From Astragalus membranaceus (taxonomy: Eukaryota; Streptophyta; Magnoliopsida; Fabales; Fabaceae), in the NCBI GenBank assembly GCA_039519185.1, contig JAZGSX010000010.1, positions 372,001 to 436,000 on the forward strand: 64,000 bases of DNA. The letters run 5' to 3'. The position numbers and the translations under genes are program-made. Positions 30,726 through 43,648 of this stretch are shown in pieces (the stretch's first letter is position 1; the number at the start of each line of letters is the position of its first letter). The notes under the pieces are model-generated. The model searched no databases. It saw only the letters and a list, made by a program, of their open reading frames with translations, and was not told where the DNA came from.

Positions 30726-33307
30726 TGTAACGCCCCAAAATAATTTAATTATTTATTTAATTAAATTATTTAAGGCTTACAATATTTATTTAATTTAATT
30801 AAATAATTCAAGGTTTAATGTATTTATTTAATTTTAAATTATCAGGAGGTGTTGTCTCGAAATTGATGGTGCACGGAGCCCATGACCCACAAGTGAGCCC
30901 ATGACCCATGGGATGGTCATAGGATTCGACTCACTATGGGTCTTGTGGCTTAGTGGCATTTTTGTCTCATTTGTGAAAAGAAAGAAAGTAACGTAAAAGA
31001 GAGGAGAAGTGAGAAGAGAAAAGTGCGAATAGAAGAGGAGAAGTAGAGGAGAGGGGCGAAGCTCAAAGAGAAGGAGAGGAGGCTCAATTGTGATTCGCAT
31101 TCTTCCCTTGAAGCTTGGCTATCAATTCGAATTTCTCAAGGTTAGGGGGTCCTCTTTTTGTTCTTAATACTTATGTGAATTGGGAATTGCTTGGGGTTAG
31201 GGTCCTAGGTTAGTTTCCATGATTGAATTGTATTGTTGTTGAGAAATTATAGTATTGTGATGTTATTATTGAATTAACATGTTGAGAATTCTATGATTGA
31301 TGTTGGAATTGGGGCAATATGCGAATTGTAGGCCAATTGTTTGAGTGTATGATTGTTTGGTGATTATGTGGTGAAATTGGGAAATTATGGTGACATTTTG
31401 ATTATATTTATAAATAGGATTGTTGGTAAATTTTAATTGGTAATTTAAAGTGGAAAAATTTCTGTTTGGATGCCCCTAGGCGCCTTAGGCACCATATGGA
31501 TTGTTGCTGAAAATTCTGTTTTGCGCCATGGTCATGGGCGCCAAGTGCCCAGCAGTGTGCTGCGCCAGTTTTCCAAAATTCTGTGTTGCCTGTGTTGCTG
31601 TCCCTGTTGCCTGTGTTGCTGTCCCTGTTGCCTGTGTTGCCTACTGTGTCCCCTGTGCTGCCAGTTTTGGCGCTTGTTGCTTGAGTCATGGGCGCCAAGG
31701 GCCCCAAAGTTCTGGTGATAGTTTTGTGAAAATTGTTTTCAGGTTTTTATACTTGGGTAAAATGGCTCCTGAAAACTGATTTTGGTCAAGAAATGAGTTG
31801 AGTTGCGAAAATTCAATAGGTGCCTAGTGCATGGGCGCCAAAATTAAAGTTTAGTTTTTGGGAAAATTTTTATTGATTTATCATGTCCTGAGCATTTGGC
31901 TCGTGTAAAATGAATTTCGAAGCAAAATGAGTTGTGTAGCATGTTGGCCTTAGGCGCCTAGTGCTTGGGCGCCATGTTGCTGCTGTTCCCTGGATGTTGC
32001 TTCTGGGCGCCAGCGCCTATGTGCGCGTGTTGCCTCCTGGGCGCCTAGCGCCTGTGCGCTGTTGCGCGCTTGTTCCCCTGGGCGCCTAGCGCCTGTGCGC
32101 TGTTGCGCGTGTTGCTCCTGGGCGCCAAGCGCCTATGCGCCTGTGCGCTGTTGCGTGTTGCCTTTCCTGGGCGCCAAGCGCCCATGCGCCAAGCGCTGTG
32201 TTGCCCCTGGGCGCCCAGCGCCCATGCGCCTGTTTCCAGAATGTCTAACATTTTTCCTAAACTGTTTTTAATGTAACTTTTGACTCGGTTATCCAAATTC
32301 GACGGTTCAAAATGCGTTTTGAAGCTAATTTCAGTGCCTATCCAATAGCCACAATTTTATGCAAAAATAATTTATTTTTACTGGTGTTTCTGGCTGAGGG
32401 TGTTCAAGTGTCCAAATGGCTATTTTTACCCACTTCCCTATGTTGTGTCAATTGTCCTAAGCTGGTCTATTTGAATGGGTGTTGATGTGAGTGGTGAGCT
32501 GAATTGGTGAGTGTGATAGGGTGAGATTGGTGAGCAGAGGCTACGGCCTAATTTTAATTTGGTGAGCTGATTATTATACAATGGTGAGATCATGAATTTT
32601 AAATGATGAATTGCTTGGACTTGGTGTGTTGTAATGCATTTTCCATAGCATCTCATGGACATATGCATTATTGGTGAGCAGAGGCTACGGCCTAATTTTG
32701 ATTTGGTGAGCAGAGGCTACGGCCTATTTGTATTGGTGACGGATCCGACATGCATGTACCCGTGGAGTTTGGGTTGCATTACATGCATAAATCATATATT
32801 GTGTGGTGCTGTTTGGAAATAAAATATTGATGCGATTGTTCCATTATTGTGAATTGATGTGCCTGACTTCCTTTTTCCTGTGCATTGCTTAATTTTCATA
32901 TGTTATTAATTATGAAAAGAGACTCACCCTACTGCCTTTATGTTGCTTCTTATGTCGGCAACGTGCAGGTAATGATGAGTGAAGGTTTCCTGTATGCCTT
33001 CGTCTGGTAGGAAGTGTCACGCTCTGATACGTAGCACCAGGGGGGGGTGTCTTAGGTTTATGCTTTATTTTCTTAAAACTGCTAGACTTTGTTGGTGATG
33101 TATTGGTTTTAATTTTTGAATTGATTATTATTCCGCTGCTGATGGTGATTGGATTTAGTTGATGCGAGCTAAGCTTTTTTTTCTTATGGTGTTATGTATC
33201 GTGATTTTTTATGAAGTAAATGTAGCACTCGCTTGAATTGTTTTCAAAAAAAAAAAAAGAGACTCTGATTTTATTAAAAGTAAAGTTATTAGAAAAGGGG
33301 TGTTACA
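30726..33307 (+). repeat. Element G 3' LTR (2.58 kb)
   Basis: Nearly identical to the 5' LTR: one substitution seen (G at the position matching 24489) and a shorter G tract (8 instead of 11, near 33040-33047). It carries the same palindrome cassette and hairpins. Confidence 0.95.
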
Positions 33308-33312
33308 TGAAA
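33308..33312. repeat. Right TSD of element G (TGAAA)
   Basis: Second copy of the TGAAA target duplication, within F's pol. Confidence 0.95.
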
Positions 33313-36300
33313 CACGTCATGCAAGTTCGAAAGATTAGGCGGCAAAGCCACCCTATAGGCAACACTTCCCACCCTCTCCGTAATCTGATACGGACCAATG
33401 AAACGGGGAGTCAACTTCTTTGATTTCAAGGCACGTCCAACACCAGTCACCGGAGTGACTCTCAGGAACACATGATCACCGGCCTGAAACTCTAAATCCT
33501 TCCTTCTCTTATCATGATAGCTCTTTTGTCGACTCTGCGACGCTTTCATCTTCTCACGGATTAATTTTACCTTCTCAGTTGTTTCTCGCACAATCTCAGG
33601 CCCCAACACTGCACTCTCCCCAGATTCATACCAACACAACGGAGTCCTACATCTCCGACCATACAATGCCTCAAACGGTGCCATACCAATACTAGAGTGA
33701 AAACTGTTGTTATAGGTGAATTCTATCAACGAAAGATGAGAATCCCATGAACCTCCCTGCTCAAGAACACATGCCCTCAACAAGTCCTCTAACGACTGAA
33801 TAGTCCTCTCCGTCTGACCATCTGTCTGCGGATGATAAGCGGAGCTCAACCTCAACTTAGAACCCAAAGCTTCCTGCAAACTCCTCCAAAATTCAGAGGT
33901 GAATCTTGGATCTCTATCAGACACAATACTAAGCGGAACGCCATGCAACTTCACAATAGTCTTGATGTAGATTTCTGCCAACTTTGGAACTGGATAAGTC
34001 ATATTAATTGGTAAGAAATGAGCAGACTTAGACAACCTGTCTACAATCACCCATATAGCATCAAACCCCCTCACTGTATTTGGCAAACCAGTTACAAAAT
34101 CCATGGAAATGCTATCCCATTTCCATTCCGGAATCTCCAATGGTTGCATCAACCCCGCAGGCTTCTGATGCTCAATCTTAGACTTCTGACAAGTCAGACA
34201 AGAATACACAAACTGTGCCACATCCTTCTTCATACCAGGCCACCAGAACAGTTTCTTCAAATCTTGGTACATTTTCGTAGCCCCGGGATGAATACTCAAC
34301 TTACTTCTATGGCTCTCCTCAAGAATCATTCTCTTCATCTCAGCATCGTCAGGAATGCAGATCCTATCTCTGAATCTTAATACACCTTGGGAATCTAACT
34401 TGAAATCTCCATCCACATCTTGATCATTCACAACCAACAGGTCTACCAACTTTACATCTGACTTTTGTGCTTCTCGGACACTAACCAAAAATTCATTTCC
34501 GATCTTCAACATCCCCAATCTGACACTCTGCGGTGTCACTTCACAAACCAGACTCATGTCTCGAAACTGCTCAATCAATTCTAACTCTTTCACCATCATA
34601 GCCGACATATGCAAACTCTTCCGACTTAAAGCATCAGCCACGACATTAGCTTTGCCGGGGTGATAGTTCAAGCTGAAATCATAATCCTTCAGCAATTCTA
34701 ACCAACGTCTCTGTCTCATATTTAGCTCCTTCTGATCAAACAAGTATTTCAGACTCTTATGGTCGCTAAACACTTCAAATCTGGTACCATACAGATAATG
34801 CCTCCAAATTTTCAGCACAAACACAATTGCAGCTAGTTCCAAATCATGAGTAGGGTAGTTCTTCTCATGGGTCCTCAACTGTCTGGACGCATAAGCTACT
34901 ACCTTACCCTCTTGCATCAATACACCTCCCAAACCCATCTTGGAAGCATCGCAATATACTACAAACGGTCGATCAGGAACAGGCAAAGTCAAAACGGGCG
35001 ATGTGGTCAACCTCTTCTTCAACTCATTGAAGCTCTCCTCACAGCGTGCATCCCACACAAAAGCTCTTCCCTTACACGTCAATTGAGTCAACGGAAGTGC
35101 CAACTTCGAGAAACCTTCAATAAATCTCCTATAATAACCAGCTAATCCCAAGAAGCTTCTGATTTCTGTAACTGACTTCGGGCTCTCCCATTGAGACACA
35201 GCATCAACCTTGGCTGGGTCCACAGCTATACCATTACCAGAGATAATATGACCAAGGAAACCTACTTCATTCAGCCAGAACTCACACTTAGACAATTTTG
35301 CATACAATTTCTTTTCTTTCAGCACTTCTTGCACTAACCTCAAATGTTCTGCATGCTCCTCTTCTGTCTTAGAATACACCAGAATGTCGTCAATAAACAC
35401 AACGACAAACCGATCCAAGTAACTATGGAAGGTACGATTCATGTACTCCATAAACACACCCGGCGCATTAGTAACACCAAACGGAATAACAGAATACTCA
35501 TAGTGCCCATATCTCGTTCTGAAAGCGGTTTTCTGAATGTCTTCATCCTTTACCTTGATCTGGTGATAACCCGACCTCAAATCGATTTTACTAAACACCT
35601 TAGCACCTACCAACTGGTCCATCAGATCATCAATTCTGGGAAGCGGATACCTGTTCTTTATTGTCACTTTGTTCAATTGCCTATAATCGACACAAAGTCT
35701 CATACTCCCGTCCTTCTTTTTCACTAACAATACCGGAGCACCCCACGGTGACACACTTGGCCTTACAAATTTCTTTTCAAGCAGATCTTCTAATTGCTTT
35801 TTCAATTCAGACAACTCTGAGGCTGACATACGGTACGGTGCCATAGACACAGGCCTAGTACCAGGTATAAGATCAATGGCAAACTCAACCTCCCTCTCTG
35901 GCGGGACACTTGGGATTTCATCCGGGAACACTTCAGGGAACTCACACACTACTTGAACCCTTTCAATGATTGCCTGATTCTCAGCAGACAATGACGCCAT
36001 CAAAGCAAACAGATGAACTCCCTCCTTCATTACCTTATGCAAATGACCAGCAGGCAACAAAACAGATTCTTCCTCTTCGGGAGGAAAGAAACTCACAGAC
36101 CTCCGGAAACAATTAATATGCACATGGTTAAATACTAACCAGTCCATACCAAGAATGACATCCAACCCTCCCAACGGTAAACAAATTAGATCAACAAGAA
36201 AGTCTCTGCCGAAGATTGACAGAGGGCACTTAGCACACACAAGAGAGGTAGTTACTGAACCCTTAGCTGGAGTGTCAATAACCATCTCCCTCATCATAGA

Positions 36301-37398
36301 AGATAAAACAAGGTCCAATTTCTCAGCACACAAAGCAGCAATAAATGAATGCGTAGCACCAGTATCAATAATAGCAATCAAGGGAATACCATTAATAAAA
36401 CATGTACCTCGAATCTCATTAGTGTCCTCTGATCCTGCGAGAGCAAACACCTTTCCATGGGACTTCTCTTTCTTCGGCTTAGTACACTTAGTACTAATAT
36501 GACCTGATTCCCCGCAATTGTAACACACCACATCCCTTTTCTCACATTTCGCAGCCATATGACCCTCTTTACCGCATTTGAAACATTTATTATCTGAGCA
36601 GTCAAAACTCTTGTGACCCGGCTTGCCACACCTGTAGCACACAACCTTCGCAGGGGCATCTCCCCCACTTGCTTTCTTATTGTCAGCATACCTCTGCTTA
36701 CCTTTACCAGCTGGAGCCTCATACGGTTTACCCCGATTCTGAAACTTACCCCTCAGATCCCTCATGACCCTGGAGTGAGCATTACTATCATCCTCATATA
36801 TCCTGCAACTGTCGATCAAATCAGCGAATACCCGAATCTTCTGATACCCTACAGCTTTCTTGATATCAGCCCTCAATCCATTCTCAAACTTAATACACTT
36901 TGAGAACTCAGAATCAGCATCAGCATAATGGGGATAAAACTTAGCCAATTCAGTGAACTTGGCAGCATACTCTGTCACTGACATGTTTCCTTGCTTCAGC
37001 TCAAGGAATTCTATTTCCTTCTTACCTCTCACATCTTCAGGAAAATACTTCCGCAAGAACTCTCTACGGAAAACAGCCCAAGTTATCTCTTCATTAGCAG
37101 CTTCTAATCTCTGCCTCACCTCCATCCACCAATCATCAGCTTCCTCTGCCAGCGTATGGGTACCATACCTGACCTTCTGCGCATCATCACAATCCATGAC
37201 CCGAAATATTCTTTCAATCTCTTTCAGCCATGCCAAAGCACCATCTGGATTATACTTTCCCTTAAAGACAGGTGGATTCTCTCTCTGGAACGTAGCCAAA
37301 TTGCGCGTCCCATCATTAACAGCACCGGGTATATTACCCATCGCCCCGGCTATAGCCTGCAAGGCAGCAGCAAGTGCAGCATCGTCCCGTCTGGCCAT
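33308..37398 (-). pseudogene. Element F Gag-Pol, first 1363 codons, interrupted by element G
   Basis: The minus-strand ATG at 37398 opens MARRDDAALAAALQAIAG and the frame is open to the G insertion. It contains the Gag capsid, three intact CCHC knuckles (second one CFKCGKEGHMAAKC), protease IIDTGATHSF (about 344), RT FIDDILVYSK (about 667), RNase H, integrase HHCC finger and DDE core (SDRDPRFTSEFW), and GPY motif. It stops at HDVFH where G is inserted; the chromodomain end is at 23646-23371. The frame carries on into G's LTR for six codons before a stop. The difference from G is slight (for example YSVIPFG instead of YSVMPFG). Except for G the gene looks intact, so F was probably competent until G landed. 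Confidence 0.95.
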
Positions 37399-37501
37399 TT
37401 CAAACTATCACTGCAGCACAAACAGAAATTTAGAACTAATCTAACAATTTTATTTGTCATAAGACACTATGACAAGACGACTTGGCCGGACAGACCGAAC
37501 T

Positions 37502-37513
37502 GCTTTGATACCA
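37502..37513 (-). other. Primer-binding site of element F with one mismatch
   Basis: Minus-strand TGGTATCAAAGC instead of TGGTATCAGAGC (G to A at the ninth base). Since the PBS is copied from the tRNA during replication, this change probably arose after insertion. Confidence 0.85.
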
Positions 37514-37517
37514 CTAA

Positions 37518-40156
37518 TGTAACACCCCTTTTCTAATAACTTTACTTTTAATAAAATCAGAGTCTTTTTTTTTTTTTTTTTGAAAAACAATTAAAGTGAG
37601 TGCTACACTTACTCCATAAAAATCAAGATACATAACACCATATGAAAGTTTAGTTCGCATCAACTAAATCAGATCACCAACAGCAGCGGAATAATAATCA
37701 GTTCAAAAATTAAAACCAATACATCACCAATGAAAACTAACAGTTTTAGGAAAATAAAGCATAAACATAAGGAAACCCCCCCCCCCCCCCCCTGGTGCTA
37801 CATATCAGAGCGTGACACTTCCTACCAGACGAAGGCATAAGAAATCCTTCACTCGCTATTACCTGCACGTTGCCGACATAAGAAGCAACATAAAAGCAGT
37901 AGGGTGAGTCTCTTTTCATAATTAATAACATATGAAAATTAAGTACTGCATAGGAAAAGGAAACCAGGCACACCAATTCATAACAATAGGAAACAATCGC
38001 ATCAGCATACTAAATTCCAAACAGCACTATATAATATATGAATATGTATGTAATGCAACCCAAACTCCACGGGTACATGCATGTCGGATCCGTCACCAAT
38101 ACAAATAGGCCGTAGCCTCTGCTCACCAAATCAAAATTAGGCCGTAGCCTCTGCTCACCAATAATGCATATGTCCATGAGATGCTATGGGAATGCATTAC
38201 AACACACCAAGTCCAAACAATTCATCATTTAAAATTCATGATCTCACCATTGTATATTAATCAGCTCACCACATTAAAATTAGGCCGTAGCCTCTGCTCA
38301 CCAATCTCACCCTATCACACTCACCTATTCAGCTCACCACTCACACCAACACCAATTCAAATAGACCAGCTTAGGACATTGACACAACATAGGGAAAGTG
38401 GGTAAAAATAGCCATTTGGACACTTGAACACCCTCAGCCAGAAACACCAGTAAAAATAAATTATTTTTGCATAAAATTGTGACTATTGGATAGGCACTGA
38501 AATTAGCTTCAAAACGCATTTTGAACCGTTGAATTTGGATAACCGAGTCAAAAGTTACATTAAAAACAGTTTAGAAAAAATGTTAGACATTCTGGAAACA
38601 GGCGCATGGGCGCTGGGCGCCCAGGGGCAACACAGCGCTTGGCGCATGGGCGCTTGGCGCCCAGGAGAGGCAACACGCAACAGCGCACAGGCGCATAGGC
38701 GCTTGGCGCCCAGGAGCAACACGCGCAACAGCGCACAGGCGCTAGGCGCCCAGGGGAACAAGCGCGCAACAGCGTACAGGCGCTAGGCGCCCAGGGGAAC
38801 AAGCGCGCAACAGCGCACAGGCGCTAGGCGCCCAAGAGGCAACACGCGCACATAGGCGCTGGCGCCCAGAAGCAACACCCAGGGAACAGCAGCAACATGG
38901 CGCCCAAGCACTAGGCGCCTAAGGCCAACATGCTACACAACTCATTTTGCTTCAAAATTCATTTTACACGAGCCAAATGCTCAGGACATGAAAACTCAAT
39001 AAAAATTTTATCAAAAGCTGAACTTTAATTTTGGCGCCCATGCACTAGGCACCTAGTGAAATTACGCAACTCAACTCCTTTCTTGACCAAAATCAGTTTT
39101 CATGAGCCATTTTACCCAAGTATAAAAACCTGAAAACAATTTTCACAAAACTATCACCAGAACTTTGGGGCCCTTGGCGCCCATGACTCAAGCAACAAGT
39201 GCCAAAACTGGCAGCACAGGGAACACAGTAGGCAACACAGGCAACAGGGACAGCAACACAGGCAACAGGGATAGCAACACAGGCAACACAGTGACACAGA
39301 ATTTTGGAAAACTGGCGCAGCACACTGCTGGGCACTTGGCGCCCATGACCATGGCGCAAAACAGAATTTTCAGCAACAATCCATATGGCGCCTAAGGCGC
39401 CTAGGGCATCCAAACAGAAATTTTCCCACTTTAAATTACCAATTAAAATTCACCAAAACGCCCAATTACATATATGATACTAAGGGTCACCATGATTCTC
39501 AATTTTCAACCACAAGTGTCAACAAGTCATATATTCAAACATATGACATACAATTCACATTTTGCAATAATCAAACATCAATTCATGCGATTTTCAACAT
39601 AGGCAATCCATGATCATATATTACAACACTACGATTAATTCAATCAACACACAATTCATTCATATGATTTATCCTAGAACCTAACCCTAGGCACTACAAT
39701 TCGCATAAGCCATTAAAGATAAAAAGAGGACCCCCTAACCTTGTGAACTTCGAATTTGATAGCCAAGCTCCAAGGGAAAAATGCGAATCACAATTGAGCC
39801 TCCTCCTCTTCTCTTTGAGCTTCGCCCCTTTCTTCTACTTCTCCTCTTCTATTCGCAACTTTTCTCTTCTCACTTCTCCTCTCTTTTACGTTACTTTCTT
39901 TCTTTTCACAATTGAGACAAAAATGCCACTAAGTCACAAGACCCATAGTGAGTCGAATCCTATGACTATCCAATGGGTCATGGGCTCACTTGTGGGTCAT
40001 GGGCTCCGTGCACCATCAAATTCGAGACAACACCTCCTAATAATTTAAAATTAAATAAATACATTAAACCTTGAATTATTTAATTAAATTAAATAACTAT
40101 TGTAAGCCTTAAATAATTTAATTAAATAAATAATTAAATTATTTTGGGGCGTTACA
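37518..40156 (-). repeat. Element F 5' LTR (2.64 kb, minus orientation)
   Basis: TGTAACGCCCC (minus strand, 40156) to GGGGTGTTACA (37518). It is 47 bp longer than the 3' LTR: +41 bp from one extra cassette unit (38737-38818), +7 in the C tract (17 at 37776-37792 versus 10) and -1 in a T tract. The hairpins and GGCGCC cassette are as in the 3' LTR. Confidence 0.95.
38737..38818 (-). repeat. 41-bp tandem duplication in the palindrome cassette of F 5' LTR
   Basis: Two adjacent 41-bp units (38737-38777 and 38778-38818) differ by one base (GCGTAC versus GCGCAC). The 3' LTR has a single unit, so the duplication arose after F inserted and before that one substitution. Confidence 0.9.
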
Positions 40157-40161
40157 CCGGG
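40157..40161. repeat. Right TSD of element F (CCGGG)
   Basis: Second copy of the target duplication; E2's pol resumes here in frame. Confidence 0.95.
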
Positions 40162-41779
40162 AAAAGCGAATGTGGTTGCGGATGCGCTGAGTCGGAAGAC
40201 CTTGCACATGTCGGCATTGATGGCTAGAGAGCTTGAGTTAATTGAGCAATTCAGGGACATGAGTTTAGTGTGTGAAGTTACGCCTCAGAGTTTCAGGTTG
40301 GGTATGTTGAAAATTGGCAATGATTTTATGGCTGGTATCCGAGAGGCGCAGAAATTAGATGTGAAATTAGTTGATCTGATGAGTGGGATTGGTCAGTCTG
40401 AGAATGAGGACTTCGAGATAGATGCGCAAAATGTACTGAGGTATCGTGGAAGAATTTGTGTTTCCGAAGATGAGGAAATGAGAAAGGCAATTCTTGAGGA
40501 AGGGCATAAGAGTAAGTTGAGTATCCATCCTGGAGCGACGAAGATGTACCAAGATCTGAAGAAGATATTCTGGTGGCCTGGGTTGAAGCGCGATGTGGCG
40601 CAGTTTGTGTATTCGTGTTTGACCTGTCAGAAATCGAAGGTCGAGCATCAGAAGCCTGCGGGAATGATGCAACCGTTGAATGTTCCAGAGTGGAAGTGGG
40701 ATAGTATCTCCATGGATTTTGTGACTGGGTTACCCAATACGGTGAGAGGGCATGATTCAATTTGGGTGGTTGTGGATAGATTGACTAAGTCGGCTCATTT
40801 TATTCCTATCGGCATTAAGTATCCAGTGTCGAGATTGGCTGAAATCTACATTCAGGTGATTGTGAAGCTGCATGGGGTTCCTTTGTGCATTGTGTCGGAT
40901 AGAGACCCAAGGTTCACTTCGGACTTTTGGAGTAGTTTGCAGAAGGAGTGGGGTTCGAAATTGAGGTTGAGTTCAGCTTATCATCCTCAAACTGATGGGC
41001 AGACAGAGAGGACGATTCAATCGTTGGAGGACCTGTTGAGATCATGTGTGCTAGAGCAGGGAGGTGCGTGGGATACTCATCTTCCGTTAATTGAGTTCAC
41101 CTACAACAACAGCTATCATTCCAGTATCGGAATGGCGCCGTTTGAGGCGTTGTATGGCCGGAGGTGTAGGACTCCGGTGTGTTGGTACGAGACTGGGGAA
41201 AGTTTAGTACTTGGACCTGAGCTAGTCAGAGAGACTACTGAGAAAGTAAAGATGATCCGGGAGAAAATGAAAGCGTCGCAGAGTAGACAGAAGAGTTACC
41301 ATGATAAGAGAAGGAAAGATTTAGAATTTGAAGCCGGTGACCACGTATTCTTGAGGGTCACACCTATGACTGGTGTTGGACGAGCACTGAAATCGAAGAA
41401 GTTGACTCCTCGATTCATCGGGCCGTATCAGATTACGGAGAGAGTTGGAAATGTTGCATATCGGGTGGCCTTACCACCTAACCTTTCGATCTTGCACGAC
41501 GTGTTTCACGTGTCGCAGCTTCGGAAGTATGTTGCGGATCCGTCTCATGTGATTCAACTAGATGATGTGGAGGTGCGAGACAATCTCACCGTGGAGACTG
41601 TGCCAGTTAGAATTGACGACCGTGAGGTAAAAGTGTTAAGAGGCAAAGAGATTAATTTAGTGAAAGTGGTTTGGTTGGGAGCCGTGGGTGAGAGAATGAC
41701 GTGGGAATTGGAAAGTAAGATGAAAGAGGCCTATCCAGAGTTATTTGATTCAGGTAATTTCAAGGACGAAATTCTCTAA
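40157..41779 (+). pseudogene. E2 gag-pol 3' half: end of RNase H, integrase, chromodomain
   Basis: The frame resumes at PGKANVVADALSRK, the end of the RNase H region, and is open to a TAA at 41777-41779. The integrase HHCC finger (SIHPGATKMYQDLKKIFWW ... CLTCQ), core (MDFVTGLP, SDRDPRFTSDFW, TDGQTERTIQSLEDLL), GPY motif RFIGPYQITERVG and chromodomain tail are present. Compared with E1 it keeps the usual residue in places where E1 differs (VKLHGVP versus VKLPGVP; WVVVD versus WVAVD). A local change gives NLSILHDV where others have NLSNLHDV. It is separated from its start by F and by an upstream stop codon, so it is not expressed as part of Pol. Confidence 0.9.
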
Positions 41780-41791
41780 GTGGGGGAGAGT
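41780..41791 (+). other. Polypurine tract of E2
   Basis: GTGGGGGAGAGT between the pol stop codon and the 3' LTR. Confidence 0.9.
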
Positions 41792-42619
41792 TGTAACGCC
41801 CTAAAATAATTTAATTGATTAATTAATTAAGTTATTTGAGGGATTACAATATTTATTTAAGTGGAATAATTAAATTATAATTGTGTTATTTCAGGAGGTG
41901 AAAAGAATTAAGAAGGGTGGTGTAAATAGGGCCCAAGTCAATTAGTGACCCAAGCCCATTCCTAAAACCCCAAAACCCTATGGAGGGGTCTCATTGCGCA
42001 TTCCACAGAAGAAAGAAAAGAAACGGATCAGAGAGGGCGTGAGGAAAGAAGTTGCGACGGCTAGCAAGGAGAGAAAGAAGGAGATTTGTTCATCTTGGCC
42101 TTAGGTAATGTGCTTCTTTGATCCTTCTCTTCGATTTTTTTTCTTTCTCTTGCAAGTGTTGTAGTTTCAATCACTCATCATCTATTGTTGCTGCTCCTCC
42201 ATGGATTTAGTGAGGCCACGGTTTGCGTAAGAGGAGAGGAGGGAGCTGCTGCGATTTTTGGTGACTTTGGCTCGTTGTATTGCGGGGATTTGTACGTGAC
42301 TCCTTCATCGTTGTTTCGGGTCATACAAATTCGAGGTAAGGGTGAGCGTTTCAATTTAATGTAATTGGGTATATGGTGGGTTTGTGGGTTTTGGTGTTGG
42401 GTTGAATTCGTGACTTATATGTTAGGAGGAATGAAAGATTGAATTATTGGTGTTGATATGCGAATTGTCTTATGAGGTGAGGAGATGAATTTCGAATTCT
42501 TAGTGAATGTGGTGTGGTTAATTTCGATGTTAGGTGAACTGTTGGTGTTGAAATGCAACTTTGATAAATTGGTTGATATGAGTATAATTGTTTGAATGAC
42601 TCCAAGAAATTTAAAATAA

Positions 42620-43130
42620 ACGATGTTGCTGTCCCTGGAATTAAAGTGCTGCTGTATGCTGTCTTGGTAAAAGAAATGTTGCTGTTTGTCAGTTTAAATG
42701 TTGCTGATTGTAGAACTAAAGTGCTGCTGTATGTCAATTTCGAAATGTTGCTGTTTGTCAATTTAAATGTTGCTGTTTGCAGAATTTAAGTGCTGCTGTA
42801 TGTCAATTTCGAAATGTTGCTGTTTGTCAATTTAAATGTTGCTGTTTGCAGAATTTAAGTGCTGCTGTATGTCAATTTCGAAATGTTGCTGTTTGTCATT
42901 TAAATGTGTTGTTGTTTGCTGTTTTTGTCAAAGAAAAATGCTGCTGTTGCAGAACTACAAAAATGTTGCTGTTAACCCTGTAAATGTGTTGCTGTTTTGC
43001 TATTTTTGTCAAGGAAAAATGCTGCTGTTTATCAAATAAAAAGAGTGCTGTTTATCAAATAAAAGTTTGCTGTTTATCAAATAAAAATTTGCTGTTTATC
43101 AAAATAAAAGGGGGTCATTTATCTAAATAA
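42620..43130 (+). repeat. GTTGCTGTTTG tandem repeats in E2 3' LTR
   Basis: Same array as in the middle LTR, with units of about 68 bp followed by GCTGTTTATCAAATAAAA units. Confidence 0.8.
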
Positions 43131-43636
43131 AAGGGTGCTGTCTTGCTGTCATTTTTATAAAAGAGTTGCTGTTTTATGTAGGAAATGCGCTACTAATATA
43201 CAAAAAGTAAAGCGCTGTTTTTGTGTGTAAAATTGTGCTGTTTTCTTACTGCTGTTTGCGTAAAAAGGCTACTAATTTGATGCTGTTTTTGGACTCAAAA
43301 AAATACCGCTGTTTTCCACACTGTTTTTCTCAAGTGTAGTTGTGATGTTGAAAATGAGATGTTTGTCCAAAAATTTAAACAAGTTGTACTCGAATTTTTT
43401 TTTTAAATGGCGTGTCACTTAAATTTTAAGGTATTGTTATTTAAGATTTAAGGACGTTGTTACTCTAATTTTTGGATGGGATGTTTATGAGAAAGATGTG
43501 ATATTATTATGGTGGTTATGACGAGTACACTATATTAGTGTTTTTATGACGACAATGACGAGTACTCCGGGCGAGTTGAAATTGGTGATTGCACATTGTC
43601 CATAGTGTCTCATAGCATGTGCATATTATGACGAAT

Positions 43637-43648
43637 AGGCTTCGGCCT
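43637..43648 (+). repeat. AGGC-TTCG-GCCT hairpin in E2 3' LTR
   Basis: Same tetraloop hairpin as at 17204-17215. It is unchanged although the two LTRs have diverged elsewhere. Confidence 0.6.

Larger units (their letters stand above)
23647..33307 (+). mobile_element. Element G: complete, apparently intact and very young Ty3/gypsy chromovirus
   Basis: A 9661-bp element with 5' LTR (23647-26231), PBS (26236-26247), one gag-pol frame of 1453 codons (26352-30713), polypurine tract (30714-30725) and 3' LTR (30726-33307), flanked by TGAAA. The only LTR differences I found are A versus G at 24489 and the length of one G tract (11 versus 8). It belongs to the same family as F, in which it sits in opposite orientation. 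It is the last insertion in the nest and the best candidate for an active copy. Confidence 0.95.
20767..40156 (-). mobile_element. Element F: complete Ty3/gypsy chromovirus, minus strand, split by element G
   Basis: In element order: 5' LTR (40156-37518), PBS (37513-37502), gag-pol (37398-33308, then 23646-23371), polypurine tract (23370-23359), 3' LTR (23358-20767). It is flanked by CCGGG duplications inside E2. Removing G and one TGAAA copy leaves about 9.7 kb. By eye its LTRs differ by roughly seven substitutions plus a 41-bp duplication and homopolymer lengths, so insertion was recent. Confidence 0.95.

Noticed and set aside
34018..34380. Opposite-strand open frames inside gag-pol (many loci, for example 13842-14276, 28605-28904)
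   Set aside because: They are shadows of the conserved pol frame. They repeat in every copy and have no domains of their own.
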